64,000 nucleotides of DNA, taken from assembly GCA_017614715.1 (NCBI GenBank), contig JAGABI010000066.1, positions 1 through 64,000 of the forward strand, written 5' to 3'. Every line of letters begins with the position of its first letter. Position 1 is the first letter of the stretch. This DNA comes from Bacteroidales bacterium (GTDB lineage: Bacteria; Bacteroidota; Bacteroidia; Bacteroidales; UBA932). The translations under genes were made by a program, and so were the position numbers. The notes beneath the pieces were generated by a model. That model searched no databases. It worked only from the letters and a program-made list of their open reading frames with translations, and had not been told where the DNA came from. Shown here piece by piece: positions 52,846 through 62,365 of the stretch.

Positions 52846-54267
52846 TTAGAAAAGACTTCTGATATCGTTTCCAAACGCCAGCACCATCAGCGCCACCAGC
52901 AGGATCATTCCAATGGTCTGCGCCACCTCCAGGAACTTGTCGCTGGGCTTGCGCCCGGTGAGTATCTCCACAAAGATAAACAGGATGTGTCCGCCGTCCA
53001 GACCGGGGATGGGGATGATATTGAGCACTGCGAGCATTATTGAGAGCATCGCGGTGAGCGACCATACCCGCTGCCAGTCCCAGGTGCCGGGGAATATGCG
53101 TCCGATGGTGATAAAGCTGCCCACCGACTTGTATGCCTTGGTCTTGGGGGAGAAAATCAGCCCAAGGTCTTTTACATAGCTCCCGATATAGTTGCAGGCC
53201 TTGCGGATGCCTGCCGGGATGGCCGGGAAGAATTTGTATTTGTTCCGGGTGATGTGGAAGAACTTGGTAAGGTCGCTCTGCAGCATCACCTGCACCATAC
53301 CGGTGGTGTCCACCTGCAGACCAATCTGCTGCCTCTGCCCGGCACGGCTGACATCCACCATGATGGAATCACCCTTGTGTGCACGCAGGGCCTCCTGGAT
53401 GTCGGGCACCAGGGACATCTCCTCTCCGTTAACGGCAACCACGCGGTCGCCGGGCTGCAACCCGCTCTCCTTGTTTATGGAGTTCTCCATAAAGCCGGCC
53501 ACCTCAAAAGGATATGCCAGCGAAAACATTCCGGGCGAGCTAAGCATCTGCGGCAGGAAAGATTCGTCGATATTGATGGATACGGTATCCTGGCCGCGCA
53601 GCACCAGCGCCTCCTTTGCCCTGGAGTGCACGAGCTCCACCTGCAGCTGTGAGAAATCTTCCACCTCGCGCCCGTCAAAACTCAGGATTTTGTCGCCGTT
53701 GCGGAAACCCATCTCGCGGGAGAGGTCGTTGACGGCGATGCCGTACACAGCATCTTCGTTGCGGAGATACTCCTCACCCCAGTGATGGAGGATGGCGGCA
53801 TAGAGCACTATTGCTAGTATGAAGTTGAACAGCACACCGCCAAACATAATCAGGAACCGCTGCCATGCCGGCTTGGTGCGCAGTTCCCAGGGCTGCGGCT
53901 CTTTGCTCAGATCGTCGGCCTTTTTGGTCTCATCCACCATTCCGCCAATGGCGCAGTAGCCGCCCAGCGGAACCCAGCCGATGCCGTATTCGGTATTGTC
54001 GGGATACTTGCGCCAGTCATCATCGCTCAGCACGCTCAGGTCGCTGTCGGCAGGGAGAGGCTTGTCGTTCTTCGAGAAAAACTTTGTGTGCAGCTTGCCG
54101 TTGAACCATTTGCAGCGGAACAGCGAGAATTTGGGATTGAAGAACATGTAGAACTGCTCCACCCTGGTCTTGAAAAGTTTGGCGAATGTGTAGTGGCCAA
54201 ACTCATGCACCAGCACCAGAATGGAGAGTGCAAATATCACCTGTATTATCTTGACAAAAACAATCAT
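52846..54267 (-). CDS. rseP: site-2 membrane metalloprotease
   Basis: 473 residues. Zinc motif 'LVHEFGHY' in the first helix, two PDZ-like regions (~200-350), and the third ligand in 'IPGLDGGHILF'. It cuts anti-sigma factors or signal-peptide remnants in the inner membrane. No anti-sigma gene is nearby. It lies directly after dxr, the usual order in many bacteria. Confidence 0.94.
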   Translation of the reverse strand: MIVFVKIIQVIFALSILVLVHEFGHYTFAKLFKTRVEQFYMFFNPKFSLFRCKWFNGKLHTKFFSKNDKPLPADSDLSVLSDDDWRKYPDNTEYGIGWVPLGGYCAIGGMVDETKKADDLSKEPQPWELRTKPAWQRFLIMFGGVLFNFILAIVLYAAILHHWGEEYLRNEDAVYGIAVNDLSREMGFRNGDKILSFDGREVEDFSQLQVELVHSRAKEALVLRGQDTVSINIDESFLPQMLSSPGMFSLAYPFEVAGFMENSINKESGLQPGDRVVAVNGEEMSLVPDIQEALRAHKGDSIMVDVSRAGQRQQIGLQVDTTGMVQVMLQSDLTKFFHITRNKYKFFPAIPAGIRKACNYIGSYVKDLGLIFSPKTKAYKSVGSFITIGRIFPGTWDWQRVWSLTAMLSIMLAVLNIIPIPGLDGGHILFIFVEILTGRKPSDKFLEVAQTIGMILLVALMVLAFGNDIRSLF

Positions 54268-54281
54268 CTTAAATTCAATTA

Positions 54282-55445
54282 TTAATCAGTCATTTGTGCG
54301 GCCAGCTCAAGTGCGCGGGCGTGGGTGGCAAAGATGTCGTCCAGAGAGGGTTTTGCCACGAACTCGGTACGGAACATCGCCACCGAAATAATCTCCGGAA
54401 TGGCAGAGAACGGGATTTTGCCTTGCAAAAATGCGGCCACCGCCACCTCGTTGGCGGCGTTCATGGCGCAGGCGGCGTTGCCACCGCGGTCCAGAGCCCT
54501 GCGGGCAATATCCAGGCATGGGAAACGGTTGGTGTCAGGAGCCAGGAATGTGAGCTGCGCCAGTTTGGGGAAACTGATGCGGCTGGCATTGAGCTCGAGC
54601 CGCTCCGGGTAACCCAGCGCATACTGTATTGGGACGCGCATGTCGGGCACGCTCAACTGCGCAATCACCGCTCCGTCGCGATACTGCACCATGGAATGGA
54701 TTATGGATTCCGGGTGCACCACCACCTCTATGCGCTCCGCAGGCATGTCGAACAGCCAGCGGGCCTCAATCATCTCCAAACCCTTGTTCATCAGGCTTGC
54801 AGAATCTATCGTGACCTTTGCACCCATGTTCCAGCGGGGGTGTTTCAGCGCCGCCTCCGGGGTCATCTGCGCAATCTCTTCTTTGGTCTTATGCAGGAAT
54901 GGGCCGCCTGAGCAGGTGAGCAGCAGTTTCTCCACATCGCGGCCGCTGTTGCCCTGCAGGCACTGGAAAATGGCGGAGTGCTCGCTGTCCACGGGGACTA
55001 TACGGGCACCATACTGCGCAGCCATAGCCATAACCAGGGCTCCGGCCGCAACCAGGGTCTCTTTGTTTGCAAGGGCCACTGTCTTGCCCGCCTTTATTGC
55101 GGCCACGGCGCTCCGCAATCCGGCAAATCCCACTATTGCCGCAACCACTATGTCGATGGTGCTGTCCGATACTATGTCGCACACAGAATCCATCCCGGCG
55201 AAGACCTTGATATCCTCCTTGTCGAGGGTGGCGAATACCTCCTTGTATTTGCTTTCGTCACAGATCACAACGCTGTTAGGCTGAAACTTGCGGGCTTGCT
55301 CAATAAGAAGGGCACTGTTGCTGTTGGCTGTGAGCAGTTCCACTTGGAAGAGGTCGGGGTGCTGCGAAATAACATCCAGAGTCTGGCACCCTATGGAGCC
55401 GGTGGAACCAAGAATCGCGATATGCTTTTTGCCGTCGTTTTGCAT
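54282..55445 (-). CDS. dxr: 1-deoxy-D-xylulose 5-phosphate reductoisomerase
   Basis: 387 residues from the ATG at 55445. NADPH-binding 'ILGSTGSIGCQTLDV', 'ALANKETLVAAG', 'VPVDSEHSAIFQCL' (metal/substrate site) and 'ATVTIDSASLMNKGLE'-like block. It commits carbon to the MEP pathway. One base separates it from the M23 gene. Confidence 0.96.
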   Translation of the reverse strand: MQNDGKKHIAILGSTGSIGCQTLDVISQHPDLFQVELLTANSNSALLIEQARKFQPNSVVICDESKYKEVFATLDKEDIKVFAGMDSVCDIVSDSTIDIVVAAIVGFAGLRSAVAAIKAGKTVALANKETLVAAGALVMAMAAQYGARIVPVDSEHSAIFQCLQGNSGRDVEKLLLTCSGGPFLHKTKEEIAQMTPEAALKHPRWNMGAKVTIDSASLMNKGLEMIEARWLFDMPAERIEVVVHPESIIHSMVQYRDGAVIAQLSVPDMRVPIQYALGYPERLELNASRISFPKLAQLTFLAPDTNRFPCLDIARRALDRGGNAACAMNAANEVAVAAFLQGKIPFSAIPEIISVAMFRTEFVAKPSLDDIFATHARALELAAQMTD

Positions 55446-55446
55446 A

Positions 55447-56283
55447 TTAAAAGCTGATAAATTTTGCGGGGTCGATTGCCTCTCCGGCGTGCCAGAGCTC
55501 AAGGTGGAGGTGATTGCCGGTGGAGAGCCTGCCGGTATTGCCCACAGTAGCGATGGGGGTGCCGACCTTGACCTTGTCGCCCACCTTCTTGAGCAGGCGG
55601 TCATTGTGTTTGTAAATCGATATCAGGTCATAACCGTGCTGGATGGTCATCACGTAGCCGTAATCATCGGTCCAGTCGGCGCTCACCACCGTGCCGTCCA
55701 GAATGCTGTAAACGGGAGTGTTCTCCTCCGCTGCGATATCTATGTAGAGATGGTTAATTGCCTTGTTGAAGTTCTCCGTGACCATGCCCTTCACTGGGGT
55801 AAAGAACTTGAGTCCGTTCAAATCTGCGAAAGGTCCGTTTTCTGGGCTTATCATAGCCGCTTCCTTCTCCACGAGCCCTCTCAGCACAGAGTCCTGGTGG
55901 GCGTACATGGTGGCGTATATGTCAACCTCGCCCTCGTCGTTGCGCAGGGTCTCGATGCTGTCCATGTCTATGGGTTCGCGCCCGCTCATCACACGCTGGA
56001 TATTGCCCACCTGGAATGCCCAGAGGGAAATCTGTTTCTCAAGCGAATCGACCAGAAGCCGGTTCTCAAGGGCTGTCTCACGACTCTCCCTGGTAGGGTA
56101 GCCCCGGATGGTCTGCCTTAGCGGGGTGAAATCTATCAGGATGTATGTGAGCACCATTATCGCGAGAATCGCCGCCGCCAGAGCTGCAATGGCCCATCCG
56201 GTAGTCGCCTTGAAAGAAAGGAGTTTTTTAGTGCCGCCGCTGCCGCTCACCGAAAAATCGTAGCTATTTCTATTTTTGGGCAT
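55447..56283 (-). CDS. M23 peptidase with membrane anchor (active motifs)
   Basis: 278 residues. One transmembrane helix at ~29-50, a coiled stalk (~70-120) and an M23 domain. Metal ligands are intact: 'NHLYID' (HxxxD) and 'HLHLEL' (HxH), with 'YKHNDRL' for the third His block. It should cut peptidoglycan cross-links, in contrast to the degenerate EnvC-like protein at 13521. Confidence 0.9.
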   Translation of the reverse strand: MPKNRNSYDFSVSGSGGTKKLLSFKATTGWAIAALAAAILAIMVLTYILIDFTPLRQTIRGYPTRESRETALENRLLVDSLEKQISLWAFQVGNIQRVMSGREPIDMDSIETLRNDEGEVDIYATMYAHQDSVLRGLVEKEAAMISPENGPFADLNGLKFFTPVKGMVTENFNKAINHLYIDIAAEENTPVYSILDGTVVSADWTDDYGYVMTIQHGYDLISIYKHNDRLLKKVGDKVKVGTPIATVGNTGRLSTGNHLHLELWHAGEAIDPAKFISF

Positions 56284-56304
56284 AATGCATTAAATTTGCG
56301 GACG

Positions 56305-56739
56305 ATGAACAGAATAATCGGTATCGATTTCGGGCGCAAACGAACCGGGTTGGCGGTAAGCGACCCGCTGATGGTGTTTGCAACGGCTCTGGACACGGTC
56401 CATTCTGCAAATATAATAGATTATCTTCAAAAATACTCGCAGACAGAGACCATTGTCCGCTTTGTGGTGGGCTACCCGATTAACCTGAACGGAGCCCCCA
56501 GCGAGGCGGCCCGGGACGTCGATGCCTTTTTGAATCTGTTGAAGAAAAAGTTCCCTGAAATACCGGTTACTTTGGAAGACGAACGCTTCACCTCCGTGCT
56601 GGCCCACAAGGCTATGATAGACGGCGGGATGAAGAAGATGGCCCGGCGCGAGAAGGAGGCTGTGGACAAGATATCGGCCGCCATAATCCTCCAGGCGTGG
56701 CTGGACCGTCCGGAAAACGCAAAGATGAAAGAACAATGA
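56305..56739 (+). CDS. ruvX: YqgF/RuvX-type putative Holliday junction resolvase
   Basis: 144 residues from the ATG at 56305 ('MNRIIGIDFGRKRTGLAVSD'). RNase-H fold with catalytic acids in 'GIDFG', 'TLEDERFTS' and 'KEAVDKISAAIIL'. It matures 16S rRNA ends in other bacteria. A -7 box TAAATTTG ends six bases before the ATG, so transcripts may be nearly leaderless. Confidence 0.92.
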   Translation: MNRIIGIDFGRKRTGLAVSDPLMVFATALDTVHSANIIDYLQKYSQTETIVRFVVGYPINLNGAPSEAARDVDAFLNLLKKKFPEIPVTLEDERFTSVLAHKAMIDGGMKKMARREKEAVDKISAAIILQAWLDRPENAKMKEQ

Positions 56740-57299
56740 TATTACCTATTTACCTCTACGGATCGCCTGTGCTGCGTGAACATGCAGCAGATGTCGATCT
56801 TTCAAAAGCCGACAAGGCACAGGTGCAGCAATTCTTCAATGATATGCACGAGACAATGCAGCACGCCGACGGCTGCGGTCTGGCCGCGCCCCAGGTGGGT
56901 GTCAGCGAGCGGATGCTCATAGTGGACGGCAACGAGCTGGTAGAGAATTATCCGGAGCTGAAGGGATTTGTCCGCAAGATGATCAACCCGGTGGTGGTGG
57001 AAAAGAGCGAAGAGATTTCAGAATATTCAGAAGGGTGCCTCTCCATTCCCGGCGTAGATGCCGATATCAAGCGCCCCAAAAGAATCACGGTGCGCTATTT
57101 TGATGAGAATCTGGAAGAAAAGGAGGAGACCTTTGACAATTTCGCGGCCCGTATGGTCCAGCACGAACTGGATCACCTGGATGGCGTAATGTTCACCGAC
57201 AAGGCGGCGCCCATACGCCGCAAGATTATTGCAAAACGGCTGACCAACATCTCCCACGGCCTTGCCAGGACATCATATAAGGCAAAGGTGGAGAAATAG
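56736..57299 (+). CDS. def: peptide deformylase
   Basis: 187 residues from the ATG at 56736, which overlaps the ruvX stop. Motifs: 'GCGLAAPQVG', 'EGCLSIPG' and 'MVQHELDHLDG' in order. It removes N-terminal formyl groups from new proteins. Confidence 0.96.
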   Translation: MILPIYLYGSPVLREHAADVDLSKADKAQVQQFFNDMHETMQHADGCGLAAPQVGVSERMLIVDGNELVENYPELKGFVRKMINPVVVEKSEEISEYSEGCLSIPGVDADIKRPKRITVRYFDENLEEKEETFDNFAARMVQHELDHLDGVMFTDKAAPIRRKIIAKRLTNISHGLARTSYKAKVEK

Positions 57300-57315
57300 C
57301 TCTCTGTAAAGGGGT

Positions 57316-57768
57316 CTAAAGCAGACCTTCCGGAATCTGGAGCCAGATGCGGCGACGGCGGTTGTCAATCTTGACAATCAGTTCGTCCGGGCAGGGGACC
57401 AGCGCGCCACCCTCAATCTCTACGCAGGGGTTTCCGGGGATATCTTCAAAAGCGGTAATCTTGCCAACCTCACGGCCGGATGCATCACATAGGGTATAAC
57501 CTGTAATGTCTTCGCCATCTTCATCTTCCCCGTCATTAAAGAAAGGCTCCTTGCCCACAATCTCCTCTGCCAGCTCCAGGGAGTCGATATCCACAAATTT
57601 GATATAGTATTTGGCCCCTCCTCGAGGGGTGACCTCCTCGATAAAAAAAGGAACCGGCAGTCCATCGAAATCGATGAACACCGGTTCTTTTGCTCTCTGC
57701 TCGACGTCAACCTCAGGGGCGCTGACAATAACGCCACCCTCGGTTCCGTACGATTTGAGAATACGCAT
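57316..57768 (-). CDS. rimM: ribosome maturation factor RimM
   Basis: 150 residues, short for the family. RimM N domain ('ILKSYGTEGGVIV') and PRC-barrel C domain ('ITGYTLCDASGREVGKITAF', 'EIEGGALVPCPDELIVKID'). It helps 30S assembly around S19. Three bases after rpsP, the common pairing. Confidence 0.9.
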   Translation of the reverse strand: MRILKSYGTEGGVIVSAPEVDVEQRAKEPVFIDFDGLPVPFFIEEVTPRGGAKYYIKFVDIDSLELAEEIVGKEPFFNDGEDEDGEDITGYTLCDASGREVGKITAFEDIPGNPCVEIEGGALVPCPDELIVKIDNRRRRIWLQIPEGLL

Positions 57769-57771
57769 GCT

Positions 57772-58344
57772 TTAAGCCTCTGCGGGAGCCTCTTCTGCAG
57801 CTTCTTCAGCAGCGGGAGCCTCAGCAGCTTCAGCCTCGGCAGCAGCCTTAGCCTCTTCTGCAGCTTTGCGTGCAGCTTCAGCCTCTTCTGCTTTCTTCTT
57901 TGCGATAGCCTCTGCGCGGGCGTCGTTGACCTTAGCCTCAGCCTCCTTAGCGGCTTTGGCAGCGTCACGCTTGCTTGCAGCAACGCCGGATACCTTAGCG
58001 GCAACCTTTGCGTCACGCTCTGCTTTCCAGGCATCCCATTTTGCAGCAGCCTGCTCCTCAGTGAGAGCGCCCTTTGCTACACCGCCAGCAAGGTGCTTCT
58101 TAAGAAGGATACCTTCATAAGAGAGGATGCGACGGGTGGTCGGAGTGGGCTGAGCACCTACGCCAAGCCAATAGAGTGCGCGCTCGCTGTTTACAACGAT
58201 GCTTGCAGGGTTGGTGTTGGGATTGTAAGTGCCGAGCTGCTCAATGTAACGACCGTTACGGGGTGCGCGGGAGTCAGCTACCACGATGTGGTAAAATGCG
58301 AAATCTTTCTTGCCATGGCGAGCCAGGCGAATCTTTACAGCCAT
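57772..58344 (-). CDS. rpsP: 30S ribosomal protein S16 with Ala/Glu-rich tail
   Basis: 190 residues. The first ~85 are S16 ('[20 protein letters not shown]', '[16 protein letters not shown]'). The remaining ~100 are a low-complexity Ala/Glu/Lys tail, as usual in Bacteroidetes. Operon with rimM. Confidence 0.95.
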   Translation of the reverse strand: MAVKIRLARHGKKDFAFYHIVVADSRAPRNGRYIEQLGTYNPNTNPASIVVNSERALYWLGVGAQPTPTTRRILSYEGILLKKHLAGGVAKGALTEEQAAAKWDAWKAERDAKVAAKVSGVAASKRDAAKAAKEAEAKVNDARAEAIAKKKAEEAEAARKAAEEAKAAAEAEAAEAPAAEEAAEEAPAEA

Positions 58345-58842
58345 TGTAACTGGTTTTAAAAGTTAATAATATGATTTAACTTCCTCTTCTTCACGAGAAA
58401 AGGCCTGCAAAGATAAACCTTTTTGGCGAAACGGCAAATAATTCTGTAATCCCGCCTACTCAGTGCAGACACCTCCGCTTGCAGGACGAGATATTGCTCA
58501 CTTATTTCCGTTTTTAAAACAGAAATAAAAACGCTAAATTTGCAAATGCCGGATGCGGTTCATTCTCCGTCCGGCAGACATATCAGCGAAAGTGTTTCGC
58601 GTTGCCTTTGTATGAAATCTGGTAATTTTTGAGAGAGGCAGCGACAGAAACTCTCCGCTCGACGTTTGTATTGTCGCAAGTCGTATTCAACGACCAGCTT
58701 CATATCGTCGAGTGTGGAGTACCGGTCGTATTTCATTCTCAAGGTTTTACCAGAACCCCATACAGTGGAAGCGAATTGGGCTCCACACTTTTGTTTTTGT
58801 ATATACCCGCCCGGGGCCGGCACAAATGTCTAATAGAGACCA
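58345..58842. other. intergenic, with a -7 box at 58535
   Basis: About 500 bases without a convincing gene. TAAATTTG at 58535-58542 on the plus strand could start the transcript of the 58843 peptide and the lipoprotein gene. A minus-strand open frame (58560-58736) exists but I do not recognise its product. Confidence 0.45.
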
Positions 58843-58965
58843 ATGAAACAGTATTATGTAACTCCCATGGTGGAGGTTATGCATTTCGATGCAGAGAGTG
58901 TAGTAATGAACGGCTCTGGAGTGTCCGGCACTGTACAAGGACCTGGAGCAGAGTATCCCGACTAA
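58843..58965 (+). CDS. 40-residue peptide gene
   Basis: Starts 'MKQYYVTPMVEVMHFDAES' and ends in a Gly/Pro-rich tail 'GPGAEYPD'. Small peptides of this style (a 'YxTPxxEV' start with a Gly-rich end) precede surface-lipoprotein genes in Bacteroidales. It lies 19 bases before the FISUMP paralog. Function unknown; it may be secreted or a leader-type regulator. Confidence 0.55.
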   Translation: MKQYYVTPMVEVMHFDAESVVMNGSGVSGTVQGPGAEYPD

Positions 58966-58984
58966 CCATAAACATGACTTCGCT

Positions 58985-61900
58985 ATGAAATACATCAAAT
59001 TAATTGTGGCATCAGTACTCTTGGTGTCATTGTCTGCTTGCGTTGCAGACAATCAATCCGACCTGGATATGGAGGGGTACATCAAGACCATCAATGTCGT
59101 TGGCCCCGATAAGATAACATTCGAGCAGATAAGCGGAATAGAGCAGACAAAAGCTACATCTGTGGACGACGGCATCGCACTGGTGTTCAACTGGGCGGCT
59201 GGTGACACTCTCGGTATCTTTCCCAACAAGGGTGGCCAGGTAGAGTTCCCTATTACGTCCCAGGAGAGTTCTACCAGCGCAACGTTCGACGGAGGTGGCT
59301 GGGCACTTAGAAATAATGCATCCTATGCTGCATACTATCCGTTCAACAGATGGAACTGTTTCCAGGATAACAAGACCATCATCATGGATTATTCGGGACA
59401 GGTGCAGAACGGCAACGGCAGTTTTGCACATCTCTCGGCATACGATTTCCTGGCATCCGCCAAGACAACACCCGAGAACAACATGGTCACTTTCCAGATG
59501 GACAGGCAGGGTTCTATTCTCTACATCGACATCGTAGTACCCGAACCCGCAACCATCACATCTTTGACAATATCGTGCGACGAGGCCATCTTCGTGGAAA
59601 AGGCTGCCCTGGATATCTCGGGTAATAATCCCGTGGTTACACCCATAGAGACTAAGGAATCCCTCACTCTGAACTTTGAGAATACTGCCACCACATATCA
59701 GAATGAGACGGTGCGAGCCTATATGGCCGTGCAGCCGCTAGACTTCAGCAATAAGACAGTGACTGCCACCCTGAGGACCACCGCCGTAGCCTACACTGCC
59801 CCGGTAGTCTCCCGCGTAGTTAACAAGGGCAAAGCAGCCTTCCTTCGCTTCTCAGACAGTTTCACAAGCACAAACCATGAGGCAGTTGACCTCGGCCTGA
59901 CATCAGGTCTCAAGTGGGCAACCTGCAACGTCGGTGCATCCGCTCCGGAGGAGTATGGTGATTACTTCGCATGGAGTGAGACGGAACCGTATTACAGCAG
60001 CCAGAACCCGTTGACTTGGAAGGACGGCAAATCCGCTGGTTACACCTGGGCATCATACAAGTGGTGCAATGGTTCTTACTATACCCAAACCAAGTATTGC
60101 ACAGATGAGGTCTACGGTACTGTAGATAATAAAACTGTCCTTGACCCCGAAGATGACGTAGCCAGTGTCAATTGGGGAGGCACATGGAGAATGCCTACTG
60201 CAGATGATTGGACAGAGTTAAGAACAGAATGCACATGGACCTGGACAACTCAGAACGGCGTAAACGGGCGTTTGGTGACCAGCAAAACTAACGGTAACAG
60301 CATATTCCTGCCCGCTGCTGGCTGGCGGCCCGATACCGACCTCGGCGGTGTGGGGGCCCGAGGCTACTACTGGTCTTCTTCTCTCAGTACGGACGACCCA
60401 TACTACGCGTGGTACGTCGACTTCCATTCGGATGGAATAGACTGGTACAACTACTATGGCCGCTGCTGCGGTAAGTCGGTTCGTGCGGTCTCAGATGAAG
60501 GAGTTCGCGTTTCAGTGACAGGTGTTTCGCTCAAGAAGGATAATTTAGACCTTGTTGAGGGTGGAACAGCATCGTTGATTGCAACCGTAACGCCCTCAAA
60601 TGCGACTCAGCCTAATGTGATATGGTCATCGAGTGATAATACTGTAGCAACTGTGGATTATACTGGTAAGGTTACTGCTGTAGCTGCTGGCTCCGCCACT
60701 ATAACTGTCACAACCTATGATGGAGGCCTTATGGCTACATGTACAGTCACCGTCGGGCAGGGAGATGTGGCGGGAGAAGATCCGTTCGATATAGGCAGCG
60801 ATCTAAGTGTGAACGGTACAGCAAACTGTTACGTCGTGCCCAAGGCCGGCGAGTTCAGTTTTGATGCGTCTGTTATGGGTAACGGCCCCGAAGGCTATAT
60901 CTGGGAAGGAACCGAAGGTACTGATATGCATCTGTGGCCGTATCACAGGGAGGATGTCTACTTCGATACCAACGATGTGCTTCCTTCCCAGGCTTTCGTT
61001 ATCTGGGACGACAATGAGGTAATTACCAACGTTGTGTACAACGCCGAGACAAAGCGTATCTCCTTTACCGCTACCGGCAACAAGGGTAACGCCCTGATTG
61101 GATTGTACGACAAGAATGCTACAGCAGAGACCGTTAAAAACAGCAGGGCATTGGCTTACTGGAGCTGGCATATCTGGTGTACCGACAGCCCCAAGCGCTT
61201 TATCCAGTACGATGACAAGGAGGATGATTATGAGATCCTCGACCGCAACCTTGGCGCTACAAGCGCTGATCCTGCCGATGGAGAAGCTACCTATGGCTAT
61301 TTCTACCAGTTTGGCCGCAAGGACCCTCTCAAGGGATACGACGGTATTGCAGGAGACCAGAAAAAGGCTCAGCAAGAGCTCAAACATTCTGTAAACCACC
61401 CGACTTATTTCTACAAACTCAATACAAAGACAACCGAGTGGTTTAACGATAGCAAATCTTCCCTGGCAACCGTGTGTGCAGACCTTTGGGGTAACCCTGC
61501 ATGGCAGTTCTGTTCTACAGCCAACATCCATCCCTATCAGGCACAGCGCTCTGAACTCCAGAAGACCATCTACGACCCGTGCCCTCCCGGATATATGGTT
61601 CCGCCCGAGACTGCCTGGACCGGCATTAACGAGGAGTCGATTGTTCTTTTGGACAACGGTGTGCTGATTCCCACCGCATCAGGTGACAGTTTCTATCCGT
61701 TCGCCGGATACATATCTGACTTGACTTCCTGGGAGGATAGCAGTATGGGTTATTACGCATACAACGGATGTACGATTACCAGACGCGAGCATCGTACTGC
61801 AAGAGTGTACAGTTCTTACACGGGTCTTCACTCCGAGTGGGACTATGATCATGCGTCCAACCACTATGGCGGATGCAGCCTTAGCGTTCAAATCAATGAC

Positions 61901-62002
61901 GGTGACCCCATTGACTATGATTACCTTATCTTTAACCCAATGTATCAGAGCAACCGCCAGCGTGGCCATAACGTTCGCTGCGTTAAGGAGTTCAACAACT
62001 AG
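58985..62002 (+). CDS. large FISUMP/Big2 lipoprotein, paralog of the DGR target
   Basis: 1005 residues. Lipobox 'LVSLSAC' at 19. Residues ~95-500 match the target protein at the window start, at about 90% DNA identity over the first few hundred bases compared. A VR-like region spans ~441-503. A Big2 immunoglobulin-like domain follows (~507-592; 'VTGVSLKKDNLDLVEGG'), then a ~410-residue C-terminal part with a second FISUMP-like half ('YDPCPPGYMVPPETAW', 'GHNVRCVKE'). It is likely exposed on the surface. Placement of a VR-like cassette inside a protein is uncommon. Confidence 0.85.
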   Translation: MKYIKLIVASVLLVSLSACVADNQSDLDMEGYIKTINVVGPDKITFEQISGIEQTKATSVDDGIALVFNWAAGDTLGIFPNKGGQVEFPITSQESSTSATFDGGGWALRNNASYAAYYPFNRWNCFQDNKTIIMDYSGQVQNGNGSFAHLSAYDFLASAKTTPENNMVTFQMDRQGSILYIDIVVPEPATITSLTISCDEAIFVEKAALDISGNNPVVTPIETKESLTLNFENTATTYQNETVRAYMAVQPLDFSNKTVTATLRTTAVAYTAPVVSRVVNKGKAAFLRFSDSFTSTNHEAVDLGLTSGLKWATCNVGASAPEEYGDYFAWSETEPYYSSQNPLTWKDGKSAGYTWASYKWCNGSYYTQTKYCTDEVYGTVDNKTVLDPEDDVASVNWGGTWRMPTADDWTELRTECTWTWTTQNGVNGRLVTSKTNGNSIFLPAAGWRPDTDLGGVGARGYYWSSSLSTDDPYYAWYVDFHSDGIDWYNYYGRCCGKSVRAVSDEGVRVSVTGVSLKKDNLDLVEGGTASLIATVTPSNATQPNVIWSSSDNTVATVDYTGKVTAVAAGSATITVTTYDGGLMATCTVTVGQGDVAGEDPFDIGSDLSVNGTANCYVVPKAGEFSFDASVMGNGPEGYIWEGTEGTDMHLWPYHREDVYFDTNDVLPSQAFVIWDDNEVITNVVYNAETKRISFTATGNKGNALIGLYDKNATAETVKNSRALAYWSWHIWCTDSPKRFIQYDDKEDDYEILDRNLGATSADPADGEATYGYFYQFGRKDPLKGYDGIAGDQKKAQQELKHSVNHPTYFYKLNTKTTEWFNDSKSSLATVCADLWGNPAWQFCSTANIHPYQAQRSELQKTIYDPCPPGYMVPPETAWTGINEESIVLLDNGVLIPTASGDSFYPFAGYISDLTSWEDSSMGYYAYNGCTITRREHRTARVYSSYTGLHSEWDYDHASNHYGGCSLSVQINDGDPIDYDYLIFNPMYQSNRQRGHNVRCVKEFNN
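60304..60494 (+). repeat. VR2: diverged internal variable-repeat-like segment
   Basis: 191 bases, aligned to the TR with one extra codon near the 3' end. Many template AAC codons are changed, as in a VR. There are also changes at non-A positions (for example TGG to CGG, GCG to GTG, TCC to GCC), and the 3' end differs ('GTAAGTCGG'). It is therefore not a fresh copy from this TR: either an old target or the target of another TR. Confidence 0.75.
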
Positions 62003-62054
62003 TGACTTTTAATGTGATTGAAAAGGAGTAATCTCCAAGTCTTCTGGTAGATGA

Positions 62055-62096
62055 GAGTGGCCAATGACTTCGTTGGTCACTCTTGTTGTTTTCTAT
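62055..62096 (+). terminator. terminator of the FISUMP/Big2 gene
   Basis: An 11-bp stem (62055-62065/62074-62084, one G-T pair) followed by a T-rich stretch, 53 bases after the stop codon. Confidence 0.75.
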
Positions 62097-62101
62097 GTCA
62101 A

Positions 62102-62365
62102 TTATGTGTATCCGCTGATAATAGGGCAAAAATGTTCGTATATATGCAAAATGGTACCCGACCGGAACAAAAAACCATCATCCGTTGGGGTGATGGTTTT
62201 CTTGAGTTTTTTGCGGTCGTACCTTTTCTTGGACTTGTGTACTTGCCGCCGGAATGTGACCTGTTTGCCGTGCGCGAGAATCTCCTCTTCGCGAGAGGCT
62301 TTTCTATTCGCAAGAATGAAATCGCTCGCGCTGATTCTTAACCGTTTCCTTTTTTTCGTTCTCAT
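62102..62365 (-). CDS. small basic protein, Bacteroidetes type
   Basis: 87 residues from the ATG at 62365 ('MRTKKRKRLRISASDFILAN', 'RKASREEEILAHGKQVTF', 'HKSKKRYDRKK'). The 'SREEEI...HG...HKSKKxYDRK' style recurs in small Bacteroidetes proteins of unknown role. A perfect 10-bp hairpin (62171-62180/62191-62200) lies inside the last third of the frame, so the natural end may be upstream of it. Confidence 0.45.
   Translation of the reverse strand: MRTKKRKRLRISASDFILANRKASREEEILAHGKQVTFRRQVHKSKKRYDRKKLKKTITPTDDGFLFRSGTILHIYEHFCPIISGYT

Noticed and set aside
58560..58736. Minus-strand frame 'MKYDRYSTLDDMKLVVEYDL'...
   Set aside because: 58 residues, no family recognised, no start signals; kept only as a note in the intergenic entry.
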